Numbered from the stretch's first letter, positions 25,296-34,568 are shown. The stretch: 64,000 bases of DNA from Candidatus Riflebacteria bacterium HGW-Riflebacteria-1 (GCA_002839445.1 PGYB01000010.1:1-64000), one strand, 5' to 3'. Notes: generated from the letters alone by a model not told the origin. A program made the numbers and translations.

Positions 25296-27229
25296 CGGGA
25301 AAGGTCTCCCTCAATACTTGACTTTGCTTCGCTTGCTCTGCCTAGTTTATTTATGGCTTCTTCAAGAAGCGGTATCTGATATTCGTGAAAACTTTCGAGG
25401 GCAGCAAAAAAGCTGACTACTTCTTTTATCCAGTCGCCAACCGTCGCCTGCTGCGAGGCTTTTAAATTGTTCAGTTCCATTGTGTGACGGGTTATAAACC
25501 TGGTCTGATGTATCGAAAACCAGGCAAACAAGTCTTTATCAATACATATTTCGTCGTGCAGCTTCATTAAATCATAATACTCGGCACTTGCTTTTCCTGA
25601 TAGTGCTGCCGGCAAAAGTGCCGCGCAGGTATTGAGCAGGCGGCGACAATCTGATATCGCCCGGCGGGCGTCACTCTCATTGCGCCGAATCAATTTGCGA
25701 TAATGCATCAGACGTTCACGCAAGGCTTTAACATCCGCATGAACAGGGCTGTTCAAGGCCGCATCGATTATACTGCGCACCGCAACTGCGCTGTCGGCAT
25801 ACTTATCTATCACTGCGGCAAGCGGCATTATTTCGACGTATTTATCGACAACCCCGCCCTCAGTAGCATTGATTATCTTTGCCGAAGTCTGTCGAAACTG
25901 ATCTTCAAACCAGTCGCGATACAGCTTCATGTTTTCATCAGTGTATAACACTTTACCGTCAGACCTTGCCAGTTTGTAGCGGCCACGGGTGTTTATGTAA
26001 TCCGCTGATTCGTGTTCTATTGAGGTGAAGGGGTGAATCCTTTCGAACAGCAGGTCATCTGAATATGACCCGCGCGCGTGCAGCCGGCCATCTTGAAATG
26101 AAAGATCAAGGCCAATAAACACAATCGGGTCACAGCCCATCTTGCGAACCATATCGAAAACCGTTGTCGCGATAGAACCCCAGCACACCAGTGTGCCAAC
26201 TGTTTCACGCAGATCTTTGCAGATCGCCTGCAGACCGCCGCCAAAAGTCATCAACATTTTCGGGCCTTTGAAACTTTCAAAAATATCGGGGTGCGTCATC
26301 GGCTCTATAGCAAGAACCACGTCAGTCTCATTCTCAACACCGACGAAATCAAGGGAGTTTTCATAAGAGGGGTCGGCAGCGCAGACGATATCTGGTTTGA
26401 TACCATTGGCAACAAGCTGTCGCAACGCGGTATCTACCGCAATAATCGGGAACTTGCCCTTTATGTCGCGAAGAAGATGCATGTTGCGGTCAAGAGACGG
26501 GCCAGCTGCAACTATGATTGCCGGAACATTCTTGAACCGGCCAAAGAGCCGCTCGACACCAGGCAGCGAAAAGCCGGCTGCCAGATTGGCAAAATAGTTT
26601 GAATGAAATTCAAAACCTGAATGCATCAGGGTTACCAGGTTACCCTTTGAACGGTTGCACAAATACCTGATCTTCTCGACTACCCGCTCAAAATAGGCAT
26701 TAAACCGGGTCTTAGCCGGCGGATAATCGACAACGGCCAGGCGCTCAAGAACAGTCCAGTCGAGGTTTGCGTTCCAGAAATCGCCAATCTCGTCAGGGTT
26801 GAGACCAACACAGAGAGCAACGCGTGCGTCTGCGAGCAGACTGCTTATATCGCGCGCATGCAGCGCCGCGACAAACACCGCCGGGTCTGGCTCGACAATG
26901 AACAACTGCAGCCCGCCAACCCTTATTTTGAGCTGTTTAAGTATTTGTTCGGCCATGTAACCAAGGCCGAATCCAAGCAGAAGAACATGCGTCTGGCCAT
27001 CATAGCCGGCAGTCACCTGCTTGATCGCCTCTGCTTCGGGGTCATAACGACTGTGAAAAGTCAGTGGTCGTGCGCCTTCTTCTTGCAAAACAAGCGTCGG
27101 CAGACCGTTTTTTGCGTTCTCGATGCGATATTTTTCGGGCGAAAAGCGGGGAGCGACACCACTGACCACATGAAAGGCCGCCGGGTGACGCTGTAAAGCC
27201 GTAAGATTACGGTTGAATATTTCGCCCAT
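25292..27229 (-). CDS. Maf-family (MptE-like) flagellin glycosyltransferase, copy 2
   Basis: The 645 residues have the same layout as the copy at 7175: FGLGYMAEQIL near 107, the signature IIVAAGPSLDRN near 240, VFIGLDLSFQDG near 390 and a helical C-terminus. The two copies are clearly homologous but differ throughout, so they may act on different flagellins or sugars. This copy sits inside the filament operon between an unknown gene and fliS, overlapping fliS by ATGA. Co-translation with fliS fits with modification of flagellin while it is held by its chaperone (inference). Confidence 0.87.
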   Translation of the reverse strand: MGEIFNRNLTALQRHPAAFHVVSGVAPRFSPEKYRIENAKNGLPTLVLQEEGARPLTFHSRYDPEAEAIKQVTAGYDGQTHVLLLGFGLGYMAEQILKQLKIRVGGLQLFIVEPDPAVFVAALHARDISSLLADARVALCVGLNPDEIGDFWNANLDWTVLERLAVVDYPPAKTRFNAYFERVVEKIRYLCNRSKGNLVTLMHSGFEFHSNYFANLAAGFSLPGVERLFGRFKNVPAIIVAAGPSLDRNMHLLRDIKGKFPIIAVDTALRQLVANGIKPDIVCAADPSYENSLDFVGVENETDVVLAIEPMTHPDIFESFKGPKMLMTFGGGLQAICKDLRETVGTLVCWGSIATTVFDMVRKMGCDPIVFIGLDLSFQDGRLHARGSYSDDLLFERIHPFTSIEHESADYINTRGRYKLARSDGKVLYTDENMKLYRDWFEDQFRQTSAKIINATEGGVVDKYVEIMPLAAVIDKYADSAVAVRSIIDAALNSPVHADVKALRERLMHYRKLIRRNESDARRAISDCRRLLNTCAALLPAALSGKASAEYYDLMKLHDEICIDKDLFAWFSIHQTRFITRHTMELNNLKASQQATVGDWIKEVVSFFAALESFHEYQIPLLEEAINKLGRASEAKSSIEGDLSR

Positions 27230-27242
27230 GAACGTGCTCCTG

Positions 27243-27848
27243 TCAGGAACCGAGGATGCTTTTGATTAATACTTTACTATCCTGCAAAATTTCAGGAAAT
27301 TCGTATTCGAGAAGGTCAGCGAGACCAACCCAATCCTGTGATTCCTGGGTGATCTGAACCTGATTCATCTGATCGCCCAGCCTCTTAATGAGATTCTGCC
27401 GATCGCCTTCAAGCGATGACTCAGCCATGCTGGAAGCAAAGGCGAGATCAGCGTTTCTCAGCATGGTGACCAGCCACTCGATGCCATCAACAAATTCAAG
27501 ATAGCTATCCATGCCTTCTTTAACTTTACCAATACGCAAATCAGCGGCGACTTCTCCGGCCAGTTCCTCAAGGTGCTGCAATCCGGCATCACCGTCGGCA
27601 AAAGCTGCGCGAATCATATCCTGCGCCGTCGCTGTAAAAAATTCAATTTTATTGAAATCAAGCACATGCTGGCATGAAATCTCAGAGACATCGTCAGCCG
27701 AATAGCTCTTATCGTCAAGAACAATCTCTATGACCGTAGCGTTCGTGCCCTTGAGAGTTTCTTCAACTGTGGTCAACAGTTCGAGAACTGTCACACCGGG
27801 AGCAAGGCCTTCGATATCAAGTTTATTGTCGTTCAGTAAGATTTCCAA
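27243..27848 (-). CDS. Unknown protein in the fliD-fliS operon
   Basis: The 201-residue acidic protein starts at a TTG (27848) with AAGGTGA before it; no ATG fits. The first ~80 residues look like a beta-grasp or ubiquitin-like segment (MEILLNDNKLDIEGL). The rest is predicted helical and ends WVGLADLLEYEFPEIL. I recognise no family. It lies between fliD and maf/fliS, where other bacteria often carry fliT, the FliD chaperone. A chaperone-like role is possible but not shown by any motif. Confidence 0.6.
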   Translation of the reverse strand: MEILLNDNKLDIEGLAPGVTVLELLTTVEETLKGTNATVIEIVLDDKSYSADDVSEISCQHVLDFNKIEFFTATAQDMIRAAFADGDAGLQHLEELAGEVAADLRIGKVKEGMDSYLEFVDGIEWLVTMLRNADLAFASSMAESSLEGDRQNLIKRLGDQMNQVQITQESQDWVGLADLLEYEFPEILQDSKVLIKSILGS

Positions 27849-27884
27849 GATTTCACCTTCGCGAATAGTTTTGTTACCATTAGA

Positions 27885-30872
27885 TTACTTGCCACCAGTC
27901 AACTGTGCAAGCTGATTAGCAAATGCCGATGACTGTGACTGATAATTTGACATCGCCTTTTCAAGATTGGCGAACTGCTTAAGCAGGGCTTCCTCACGTG
28001 TGGCCAGGCGTTCTTCCTGGGTAGAAATCTGCTTATTGATCAGCCCGATCTGCTTTTCCATTTCGCTGTTTGAGCTGGCCACGCCTGAGCGCCCGACCCT
28101 TTTGGTTAACAGACCGTCAGACTTGGTAAACTCGTTGAGAACACTCTTAAGACGTCGGGCAAGGCCCATCTTGTTAGTATCTGTCGAATCCTGGTTAAAC
28201 AGTGCCGCGATCTTATCGGGATTACTCTTAAGTGCTGCTGTAAGATTTTCCTGGCTCGAAATCCGCAGAGTTCCAACCATTGTATCTTTGTAACTCGATC
28301 CAACAGCGCCTGTAGTTATACCAATATCTGAAAGGCTGTCAAACAGCTTGTCGATGCCGGGAACTATCGACGACATGGCCAGGCGCATCTGCGATCTTAC
28401 GCTGCGCAGCGTGCTGTCACCAGAGAGCAGGCCAACTTTATAAGCTTCTTCGTAAGTCGCCAGATCGCCGTCTGAAAGGGCACTTCTTTCTTCATCGCTC
28501 AGCGCAGTCAGTTCCCAGTTACGCTCTTCATTCAACTTGTTAAAAACAAGCTGGGTGACCTCATTGTAAGCATCTATAAAATCGGTAATCGCCTTGGTAG
28601 CCACCTCGGTATCGGCTTCGACATTTATCACACTGCCACTGGCACCGGTAACATCATAAATATTAAAGCTGACGCCCTCGACAGCATCGTTGATGGTATT
28701 GGTCTGGCTGACCTGTTCAGCGCCGCCAAAAACGCCATCAATGCTGTAAATTGCGTTTTTGCCAACATTTTGTGCAGCGCCTTGCAGCCCCATGGCAGAA
28801 AGGAAATTGCTGGTGTCTGTTGACGAACCAAGAGCGATTGCGCGATTACCAGTTTCCGTCGAAGTCAGCACGAATTTGCCGTTTGTCTTATCGTAATGCG
28901 CCTTTACGCCAACCTGAGTGTTGTTGTTTATAGCGCTGGTAATCTGGTCGAGCGTCATACTCGAAGCACTGTTAATGCTGAATTTCACGCCGTTAATCGA
29001 GAAGCTGCCGGCGGTAACAGGAGTGGCAAAGCCGGCGCTGGCAAACGGAGTCGAGGTTTTCACATCTGATATCGGGCGGGCACTGACGATACTTGAACCG
29101 GTATCGAGGCCACTTGCCGGGCCAGTAGCAAGGCCCATGGCACCACCGAGAGTGCCGGCAAGATCTTTAATCTCAAGACTGACATCGGTGCCCTTACCGC
29201 TGGTCTTAACGTTTACTTTGCCGGTTGATGCATCATAGTAAGCTTCTGCAATCCCACTCACTGCACCAATCTTTTCTACTATATCACTCAAAGTCTCGCT
29301 GCCGTCGTAAACTATATCAGTTGCCTGGCCATTCACCAGTACCCGCAGCGTGCCACCACCAGCAACTAATCCTGAGTCAATAGCATTTGTCCGCGAATCG
29401 GCCAGACTCAAACCCAGTCCGGTTGAACTGGCAAGGTTGGCTGCTGCGGCCTGACTACCGGCAACAAGGCCGGTGACACTTAGAAAATTGCTGGTATCGG
29501 TTGATGAACCAATACCGATAGGAGCATTGCTGCCATCTTTGCGGGTCAAAGAAATCACATCATTCTTCGAATCATAAGTGGCATTCAGGTTGGTCATCGC
29601 AGTGATACGCGACAAAACGCCCTGAAGAGTATCGTTAGCAGGATTCAGGCTGATCTGAACACCATCAACGGTAAAAATGCCGGCAGAAATATTCTGGGCA
29701 AAAGTTTCACTGCCCAGTTTTTCGCCCTTATCGAGCGCAGAAACCTTCATCATTGCGCCGAACATCTTTTCGGTAAAATCGGGAGACCCAACAGTATCAT
29801 CAGTAACGGTAAAGAAATTATTGTCAGCAGAATTGGTGTTTACCATCTGCAGTTTTCCGCTGCCCTGATCATAGCGGAACTCAACCAGACGGTCGGCAGG
29901 GTTACCCGTAGCAGAAGCGCCCTTTGTCAAACTGTCTCTGCCGTCTATTTCATTGTTAAGAAATTTGATAAGCTCAGCAACGCTGGTGTCGGGATCTAAC
30001 AGCGAAATATCAAATTCTTCAGATACTCCCGTACCTGCCCGTTCAATGAAAAATTTTCCCTGGGTGATGCCAAGATCGTCTAAGGTTGTTGAAAGCCCCG
30101 ATCTGATGCTTGCTAATCCGGATTCGATCGCCGGCAGATCTTTGTTGAGGTCGATCTGACCGTCAGCATCAAACATTTTGGCGATCATTCCAGAAGGATC
30201 AACATCAGCCACTTCCACAGTAAGTTTGGGATCAACCAGGTTAAATCTCACACTGTTGTTACGGGCGTCATAACTGGCATTGAGCTTGCCTTTAAGTTCG
30301 GGTTTGTTGTTTATGCTGGCATTTATATTGGTGATCAACTCACCAACCGTTGTATCGGCAGTAGCCGAGGTGCCAATATTGTAAGTTCCAGAACCACCAC
30401 CGACAACACGCACCTCTATATTGCCCGGAGTGATGCCAAGTGCGCCCAGAGTGGTAGAAGAGCCGCCGAGTGTCTTTGTACTCGACAGATTGTAGCCGAG
30501 CTCAAGAGCGCCGGCAAGCTTTCCCTGAGAAGCAACTGTGGTTGCGGTGGCAATCTGCTTAACATGCATGGTATAGCTGCCAATCGCCGCAGCTGTAGTA
30601 GCGGTGGCGTTGACAATGCGTGGATCACTGGCATCAACCTTTTTTGAGTTGAAAGTACGGCTGAAGGTAAGGTCAGTAGCTTTGTTCTGTAGTTCGAAAA
30701 GCTTAAGGTTAACATCCTGAAGCATGGTGCGCTGGTAATCAAGAGTCGAGCGCTTACGCTGCAGGCTGAATTTGCTGAAGCTTTCAGCTTTAATCATTTG
30801 TTCTATCAAATTCTGGGTGTCGAGCCCTGAAGAAAGCCCGCCCACCCAGTTTCTGCTTATGCTGCCGACCAT
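27885..30872 (-). CDS. fliD: Flagellar filament cap protein FliD, very long
   Basis: FliD forms the cap at the filament tip and guides flagellin insertion. The N-terminus (GLSSGLDTQNLIEQMIKAE) and the C-terminal coiled-coil region (GLLTKRVGRSG, INKQISTQEERLATREEAL, ANQLAQLTGGK) are typical. At 995 residues it is about twice the usual length. The middle contains several repeated segments with DQITSAINNNT- or LSDIVEKIGAVSG-like stretches, plus TDTSNFLSVTGL / TDTSNFLSAMGL seen twice. This reads as tandem copies of the flagellin hook-IN type motif. CAGGAGG precedes the ATG; flaG ends 43 nt upstream. Confidence 0.92.
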   Translation of the reverse strand: MVGSISRNWVGGLSSGLDTQNLIEQMIKAESFSKFSLQRKRSTLDYQRTMLQDVNLKLFELQNKATDLTFSRTFNSKKVDASDPRIVNATATTAAAIGSYTMHVKQIATATTVASQGKLAGALELGYNLSSTKTLGGSSTTLGALGITPGNIEVRVVGGGSGTYNIGTSATADTTVGELITNINASINNKPELKGKLNASYDARNNSVRFNLVDPKLTVEVADVDPSGMIAKMFDADGQIDLNKDLPAIESGLASIRSGLSTTLDDLGITQGKFFIERAGTGVSEEFDISLLDPDTSVAELIKFLNNEIDGRDSLTKGASATGNPADRLVEFRYDQGSGKLQMVNTNSADNNFFTVTDDTVGSPDFTEKMFGAMMKVSALDKGEKLGSETFAQNISAGIFTVDGVQISLNPANDTLQGVLSRITAMTNLNATYDSKNDVISLTRKDGSNAPIGIGSSTDTSNFLSVTGLVAGSQAAAANLASSTGLGLSLADSRTNAIDSGLVAGGGTLRVLVNGQATDIVYDGSETLSDIVEKIGAVSGIAEAYYDASTGKVNVKTSGKGTDVSLEIKDLAGTLGGAMGLATGPASGLDTGSSIVSARPISDVKTSTPFASAGFATPVTAGSFSINGVKFSINSASSMTLDQITSAINNNTQVGVKAHYDKTNGKFVLTSTETGNRAIALGSSTDTSNFLSAMGLQGAAQNVGKNAIYSIDGVFGGAEQVSQTNTINDAVEGVSFNIYDVTGASGSVINVEADTEVATKAITDFIDAYNEVTQLVFNKLNEERNWELTALSDEERSALSDGDLATYEEAYKVGLLSGDSTLRSVRSQMRLAMSSIVPGIDKLFDSLSDIGITTGAVGSSYKDTMVGTLRISSQENLTAALKSNPDKIAALFNQDSTDTNKMGLARRLKSVLNEFTKSDGLLTKRVGRSGVASSNSEMEKQIGLINKQISTQEERLATREEALLKQFANLEKAMSNYQSQSSAFANQLAQLTGGK

Positions 30873-30915
30873 ATTAAGCCTCCTGACGCCAATCAGCTGT
30901 GCCGATTATCCATAT

Positions 30916-31272
30916 TTATGCTTTTTTGTCGAAAATCAGACCCATGTAATCATCCATTTTCGCAACGAGATCGAGAACTTCCTCGTTCGGAATCTGCCGA
31001 ATGATCTTGTTATTAGTTATATCCACCACCGAGACCATTGTTCTGTGTGTCGCATCATGAACCTGAAAGCGCAGTGACCTGTCAAAAATCACTGCAGTCT
31101 TATTAAGTTTATCGACAGCCTCTTTCAGATCTTCCTGCGTTTTCTCGCGATTTTCCTTTGGCGACTCGAGCTGCTTACTGTCCAATTCCTTGATCTTGCC
31201 AGCATCGCTGCTCTTATCGACAGTCACAACAGGTGTAGGTTCCAGAACAGGCTTAATGTTACCAATTTCCAT
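30916..31272 (-). CDS. flaG: FlaG family flagellar protein
   Basis: FlaG proteins influence filament length and are usually encoded next to fliD. The C-terminal ~65 residues match: LRFQVHDATHRTMVSVVD, then IIRQIPNEEVLDLVAKM. The N-terminus is charged and flexible. I chose the ATG at 31272 rather than a TTG at 31281 because GGAGG is directly adjacent to the TTG but 9 nt from the ATG. That GGAGG lies inside the last codons of the small ORF upstream, whose stop is only 2 nt before flaG, so translation is likely coupled. Confidence 0.88.
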   Translation of the reverse strand: MEIGNIKPVLEPTPVVTVDKSSDAGKIKELDSKQLESPKENREKTQEDLKEAVDKLNKTAVIFDRSLRFQVHDATHRTMVSVVDITNNKIIRQIPNEEVLDLVAKMDDYMGLIFDKKA

Positions 31273-31274
31273 TT

Positions 31275-31505
31275 TCAGCAACCTCCTTTCACAAGATTAA
31301 AATATTCATCGCAACATTCAAGAGGTCGAAACATTCGCACAGCAAAACGTTCGACCATGCTTTCTAAATTGATATCAGCTTCTGGCATCGCACAGATTGC
31401 ATAACGGTCGCCCCGAACATTGTGCGGAAAATGCGACCGGCCGGCAGATAATTCGCCAGGCAAGTGCCTTGCGGCCAGATTTCTGACTGATGCAGACATA
31501 TTCAC
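31275..31505 (-). CDS. Small ORF with flagellin-type leader, coupled to flaG
   Basis: A 76-codon frame begins at GTG 31505, 6 nt after an AGGAGG that lies in the loop of a hairpin like those before the flagellin genes. The product (MNMSASVRNLAARH..., ending PLECCDEYFNLVKGGC) resembles no family I know and has four cysteines. The end of the frame contains the flaG Shine-Dalgarno. It could be a real small protein or mainly a translated leader that passes CsrA control on to flaG. Coding status is supported by the ribosome binding site and spacing rather than by homology. Confidence 0.5.
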   Translation of the reverse strand: MNMSASVRNLAARHLPGELSAGRSHFPHNVRGDRYAICAMPEADINLESMVERFAVRMFRPLECCDEYFNLVKGGC

Positions 31506-31507
31506 GT

Positions 31508-31544
31508 GATTCCTCCTTGAATCTTCACCATTGCATCCTTGCAA
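31508..31544 (-). promoter_or_regulatory. Twin CsrA-type hairpins before the small ORF/flaG
   Basis: Distal hairpin TTGC-AAGGAT-GCAA (31531-31544) and proximal hairpin GATTC-AAGGAG-GAATC (31508-31523) are 7 nt apart. Both show GGA in a 6-nt loop, and the second loop is the ribosome binding site. Confidence 0.75.
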
Positions 31545-31592
31545 AGGTTACTACAAACAAAACAAGCACACTTTCCTCATATCCTATTATAC

Positions 31593-31619
31593 TTATCGAC
31601 ATGATTTACCAGTTAATTA
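31593..31619 (-). promoter_or_regulatory. Sigma-28-type flagellar promoter of the flaG-fliD operon
   Basis: On the minus strand TAAT-N15-GTCGATAA, close to the consensus TAAA-N15-GCCGATAA, lies about 90 nt upstream of the small ORF start. Confidence 0.6.
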
Positions 31620-31709
31620 CCGCTGTAATTCATTATTTTAGCCGAATAAACAAGATTAAACCAAATTATTAGATCCACACATCTAAATCAGGCCTATTTT
31701 CTTTAAATA

Positions 31710-33974
31710 TCATCGAAGCAGATTCAATATTCCGGCAGCATTGGTATTAGCCTGCGCCAGCATAGCGTTAGCAGACTGGCTGACCACTTGATTACGAGTA
31801 TATTCTATCATTTCCATGGCAACATCAGTATCTCTAATTCTTGATTCTGCCGCTGTACCGTTCACATGCATGCTGCGCAAATTCGTTATAGCATGTTCGA
31901 GACGGTTCTGAAAAGCTCCCAGTTTTGAACGCTCGGCCGACACTTTGTCGATTGCCTTGTTGAGCTTGCCAATTGCCAGCTCAGCACCAGCAACTGTCGT
32001 CATGTCGAGATTGTTGACGCCCAGCGCCTGCGCCGACATTTCCGAAAAAGAGACTTTCATGGCTTCCGCCTGGTTCGCGCCAATGTGATACTGGTTCTCG
32101 TTCTGCAGCACATGAAAGCGGAAATTGCTGTCGCCAGCCCCGCTCTTTGCACCGGCACTCATACCAAAGTAGCGCAGCATGCTCTCGCCGGCCGAAACTG
32201 TTGCGTTGGTAGCGGTGATCTTAACCGCCTGAATGGTGACCATACTTGAATAAGCCGTGCCAGGAGCAACATTATTGCGCCCAATAAGAGTCGAGGTGAA
32301 CACCATGGCGCCATCAACCTGGTCAAGCCGCACATTAACGCCGGCATCGGCAAAATCCTGGTTTGCCTTCGCCTTGAGTTCTTCAAAGCTGATCATGTCA
32401 GCAACGCTTGCCACCCCTGGTATTGCCGATATCGACCGGCAAATATCAACCAGAATCGACTTTTGCCCGTCACCAACTTCAAGAGTAGCCATTGTGCTGA
32501 CTTCTATGCCAGGCTGATACTGGCTGAAACCCCAAGCGAGACTGTCTTCATCTTTAGCACTGTCAACAAAACCGCTGTAAGAGCCATTCTGAAAACCCAG
32601 CACCGAAGAAGGCCCGGCAAACGTTAGCACAATATTGTTGCCAAAGGTCGAAGAAACCGACACCGGCCGTTGATATGCCAGTCTGACCTCACCGTTTACC
32701 ACCTGGGCAGACAACCCCGGCAGAGAACCGGCAGCTGTTGACTCTATCTGAACGTTTAAGCTGCGGGCAATTCCCTCAAGAGTGCTGTAACCGCTGGCTA
32801 TCGTCAGACCAATAAGCTGCCCGCCGGCTTCGACCATAAAGCCCTCAGAGGCCGGCAAATAAAGGCCCTGCACCAGGCCGCGACTTCCGGCAATCTGCGC
32901 CGCCTGCGAATCAAACTGAATATCAATACCACTCAACAAGCCAGATGCGCGATCGCAATCTATCTGGGTAACCCTGGTCTGCTTATCTTTATCGGTCAAC
33001 TGCACTTCGATGAGGTTGTCTTTAGCGGCGCGAGTCGTCGAAATGCCAAGTGCAGTCATCAGGTTCTCGTCACCCGCCATACTGACCACGCCCTTTTCGC
33101 CGATAAAGCCCGAAGTAATTTCGAGATAGCCACCAAGACCGGCAATCATTGTCTGCGAACTCACCACGACATTTGCTACCGAGTTATCGATACCAAGACC
33201 GTCTTTCTTGCTCAGCATGGCATTCTGCAGTCGCGCGGCGAGTTCATCGAGACTGGTATAGCCGTCGATCACTACTTCAGCGGTGCGTGAGTTGCCGTTA
33301 AGCGTTATTGTCTGCGGTTCTTCGAGAATAAAAACACCATTGCTGTCATACATCTGGGCAATACTGAGCAGCATGGTATCACCCTGCGCCAACCGGTTGC
33401 TGTCGCGCATAGAAAAGAGATGCGTGGTCTGCAATTGCGCCGAACCGGCCTGCAGCAAAGCCAGGCTGACCTGATAGTCGCCGCCCTCCGGAACATTACC
33501 GGTAACCAGGCCGCGCGCGTAGGCAGAGCTTGTGCTGATTGCCGCGTTTTGACTGCCATCGAGCAGCTTTTTCGTGTTGAATTCGGTGTTGAAAGCAATA
33601 CGATTGATATCGTCACGCAGTTGCACGACCTCTTTTTGAATTTCGAGGCGGTCGCGACTGGTGAGCGTGTCATTCGAAGCTTGAATGGCAAGTTCACGCA
33701 TGCGATGCAGAATACTGTGAGTCTCGTTGAGTGCACCTTCGGCTGACTGAATCATTGAGATTCCGTCCTGGGCGTTCATGGTGGCGCGGGCAAGTCCGCG
33801 CACCTGGCGCCGCAGTTTTTCACTGATGGTCAAACCCGCTGCGTCGTCGGCAGCACGGTTTATTCTTAAGCCAGAACTCAGTTTTTCAACTGATTTTTCG
33901 AGTCTGTTCGACACTCCCAGCATCTGATGGTATGAAGAGACCGCCGGGATATTATTATTAACTCTTAATGACAT
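31710..33974 (-). CDS. Flagellin 1 (754 residues)
   Basis: This is a filament subunit. The conserved D0/D1 N-terminus (MSLRVNNNIPAVSS..., [35 protein letters not shown]) and the C-terminal D1/D0 ([38 protein letters not shown]) are clear. About 500 residues between them form a large variable region. The ATG at 33974 is chosen; the frame runs upstream through the leader hairpins. It is the most divergent of the six tandem genes: its tail ends AAGILNLLR and its start has NNN where the others have NQN. It has its own sigma-28 promoter. Confidence 0.95.
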   Translation of the reverse strand: MSLRVNNNIPAVSSYHQMLGVSNRLEKSVEKLSSGLRINRAADDAAGLTISEKLRRQVRGLARATMNAQDGISMIQSAEGALNETHSILHRMRELAIQASNDTLTSRDRLEIQKEVVQLRDDINRIAFNTEFNTKKLLDGSQNAAISTSSAYARGLVTGNVPEGGDYQVSLALLQAGSAQLQTTHLFSMRDSNRLAQGDTMLLSIAQMYDSNGVFILEEPQTITLNGNSRTAEVVIDGYTSLDELAARLQNAMLSKKDGLGIDNSVANVVVSSQTMIAGLGGYLEITSGFIGEKGVVSMAGDENLMTALGISTTRAAKDNLIEVQLTDKDKQTRVTQIDCDRASGLLSGIDIQFDSQAAQIAGSRGLVQGLYLPASEGFMVEAGGQLIGLTIASGYSTLEGIARSLNVQIESTAAGSLPGLSAQVVNGEVRLAYQRPVSVSSTFGNNIVLTFAGPSSVLGFQNGSYSGFVDSAKDEDSLAWGFSQYQPGIEVSTMATLEVGDGQKSILVDICRSISAIPGVASVADMISFEELKAKANQDFADAGVNVRLDQVDGAMVFTSTLIGRNNVAPGTAYSSMVTIQAVKITATNATVSAGESMLRYFGMSAGAKSGAGDSNFRFHVLQNENQYHIGANQAEAMKVSFSEMSAQALGVNNLDMTTVAGAELAIGKLNKAIDKVSAERSKLGAFQNRLEHAITNLRSMHVNGTAAESRIRDTDVAMEMIEYTRNQVVSQSANAMLAQANTNAAGILNLLR

Positions 33975-33977
33975 TTT

Positions 33978-34019
33978 GATTCCTCCTTGAATCGTTTGGT
34001 CTCGCGCGTCCATGCGCGA
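33978..34019 (-). promoter_or_regulatory. Twin CsrA-type hairpins, flagellin 1 leader
   Basis: Distal hairpin TCGCGC-ATGGAC-GCGCGA (34002-34019) and proximal hairpin GATTC-AAGGAG-GAATC (33978-33993), 8 nt apart. The proximal loop holds the Shine-Dalgarno. The distal stem is a perfect 6 bp, the strongest without wobble in the set. Confidence 0.8.
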
Positions 34020-34115
34020 TTGGCTCACAGTCTATCTGCGATTAAGTTGTCAGAACACGAACCGGCGATCACCTCCATAAATTTCAGCAGAGAAATTAAT
34101 TTTCTGCCGTCATAC

Positions 34116-34142
34116 TTAACGGCATCTTTTTAATTTTGTTTA
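34116..34142 (-). promoter_or_regulatory. Sigma-28-type promoter of flagellin 1
   Basis: On the minus strand TAAA-N15-GCCGTTAA matches the flagellar sigma consensus at 11 of 12 positions with the exact spacing. It predicts a leader of about 130 nt carrying both hairpins. Confidence 0.7.
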
Positions 34143-34262
34143 CCAAAGCGGCACAGGTAATACTATTTTCAGTAAATTCGTTCACAGCAAAAGACTGATA
34201 CCAATCCTACTTAATTCGTGCATACTGTCGAAAGATGCGGCTTCGAGCTTGCCACAGAAAAG

Positions 34263-34487
34263 TCTCGCACGGAGCCACTAAGACACGAAGAAATTCTCAT
34301 TGTCTTGACCATGGATGGTCTGATGTCGCGTAAGCCAGGATGGCGGCAAGCGACCTTGACCATGGATGGTCTGATGTCGCGTAAGCCAGGATGGCGGCAA
34401 GCGACCTTGACCATGGATGGTCTGATGTCGCGTAAGCCAGGATGGCGGCAAGCAATATTCTTTGTGGCTCCGCGTCTTTGTGCGAGA
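34263..34487. repeat. MITE-like palindromic element with 51-bp triplication
   Basis: The ends are inverted: TCTCGCAC...GGAGCCACTAAGA on the left and the complement of TCTCGCAC...GGAGCCACAAAGA on the right. Inside, a 51-bp unit starting TTGACCATGGATGGTCTGAT is repeated head to tail at 34305, 34356 and 34407 (the third copy ends at about 34453), with no difference over the shared length. Each unit holds the palindrome GACCATGGATGGTC. No protein-coding potential is convincing. Confidence 0.75.
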
Positions 34488-34568
34488 TCTGTCCTCACGA
34501 TTATGATATGAACGTTTTAAATGTGAATGGTATAAATTCTCACTGCCAAACATGTTTGGCGTACATGC

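Noticed and set aside
34305..34454. Three 51-bp repeats as a CRISPR array
   Set aside because: The units follow each other directly without spacers, and no cas gene is nearby.
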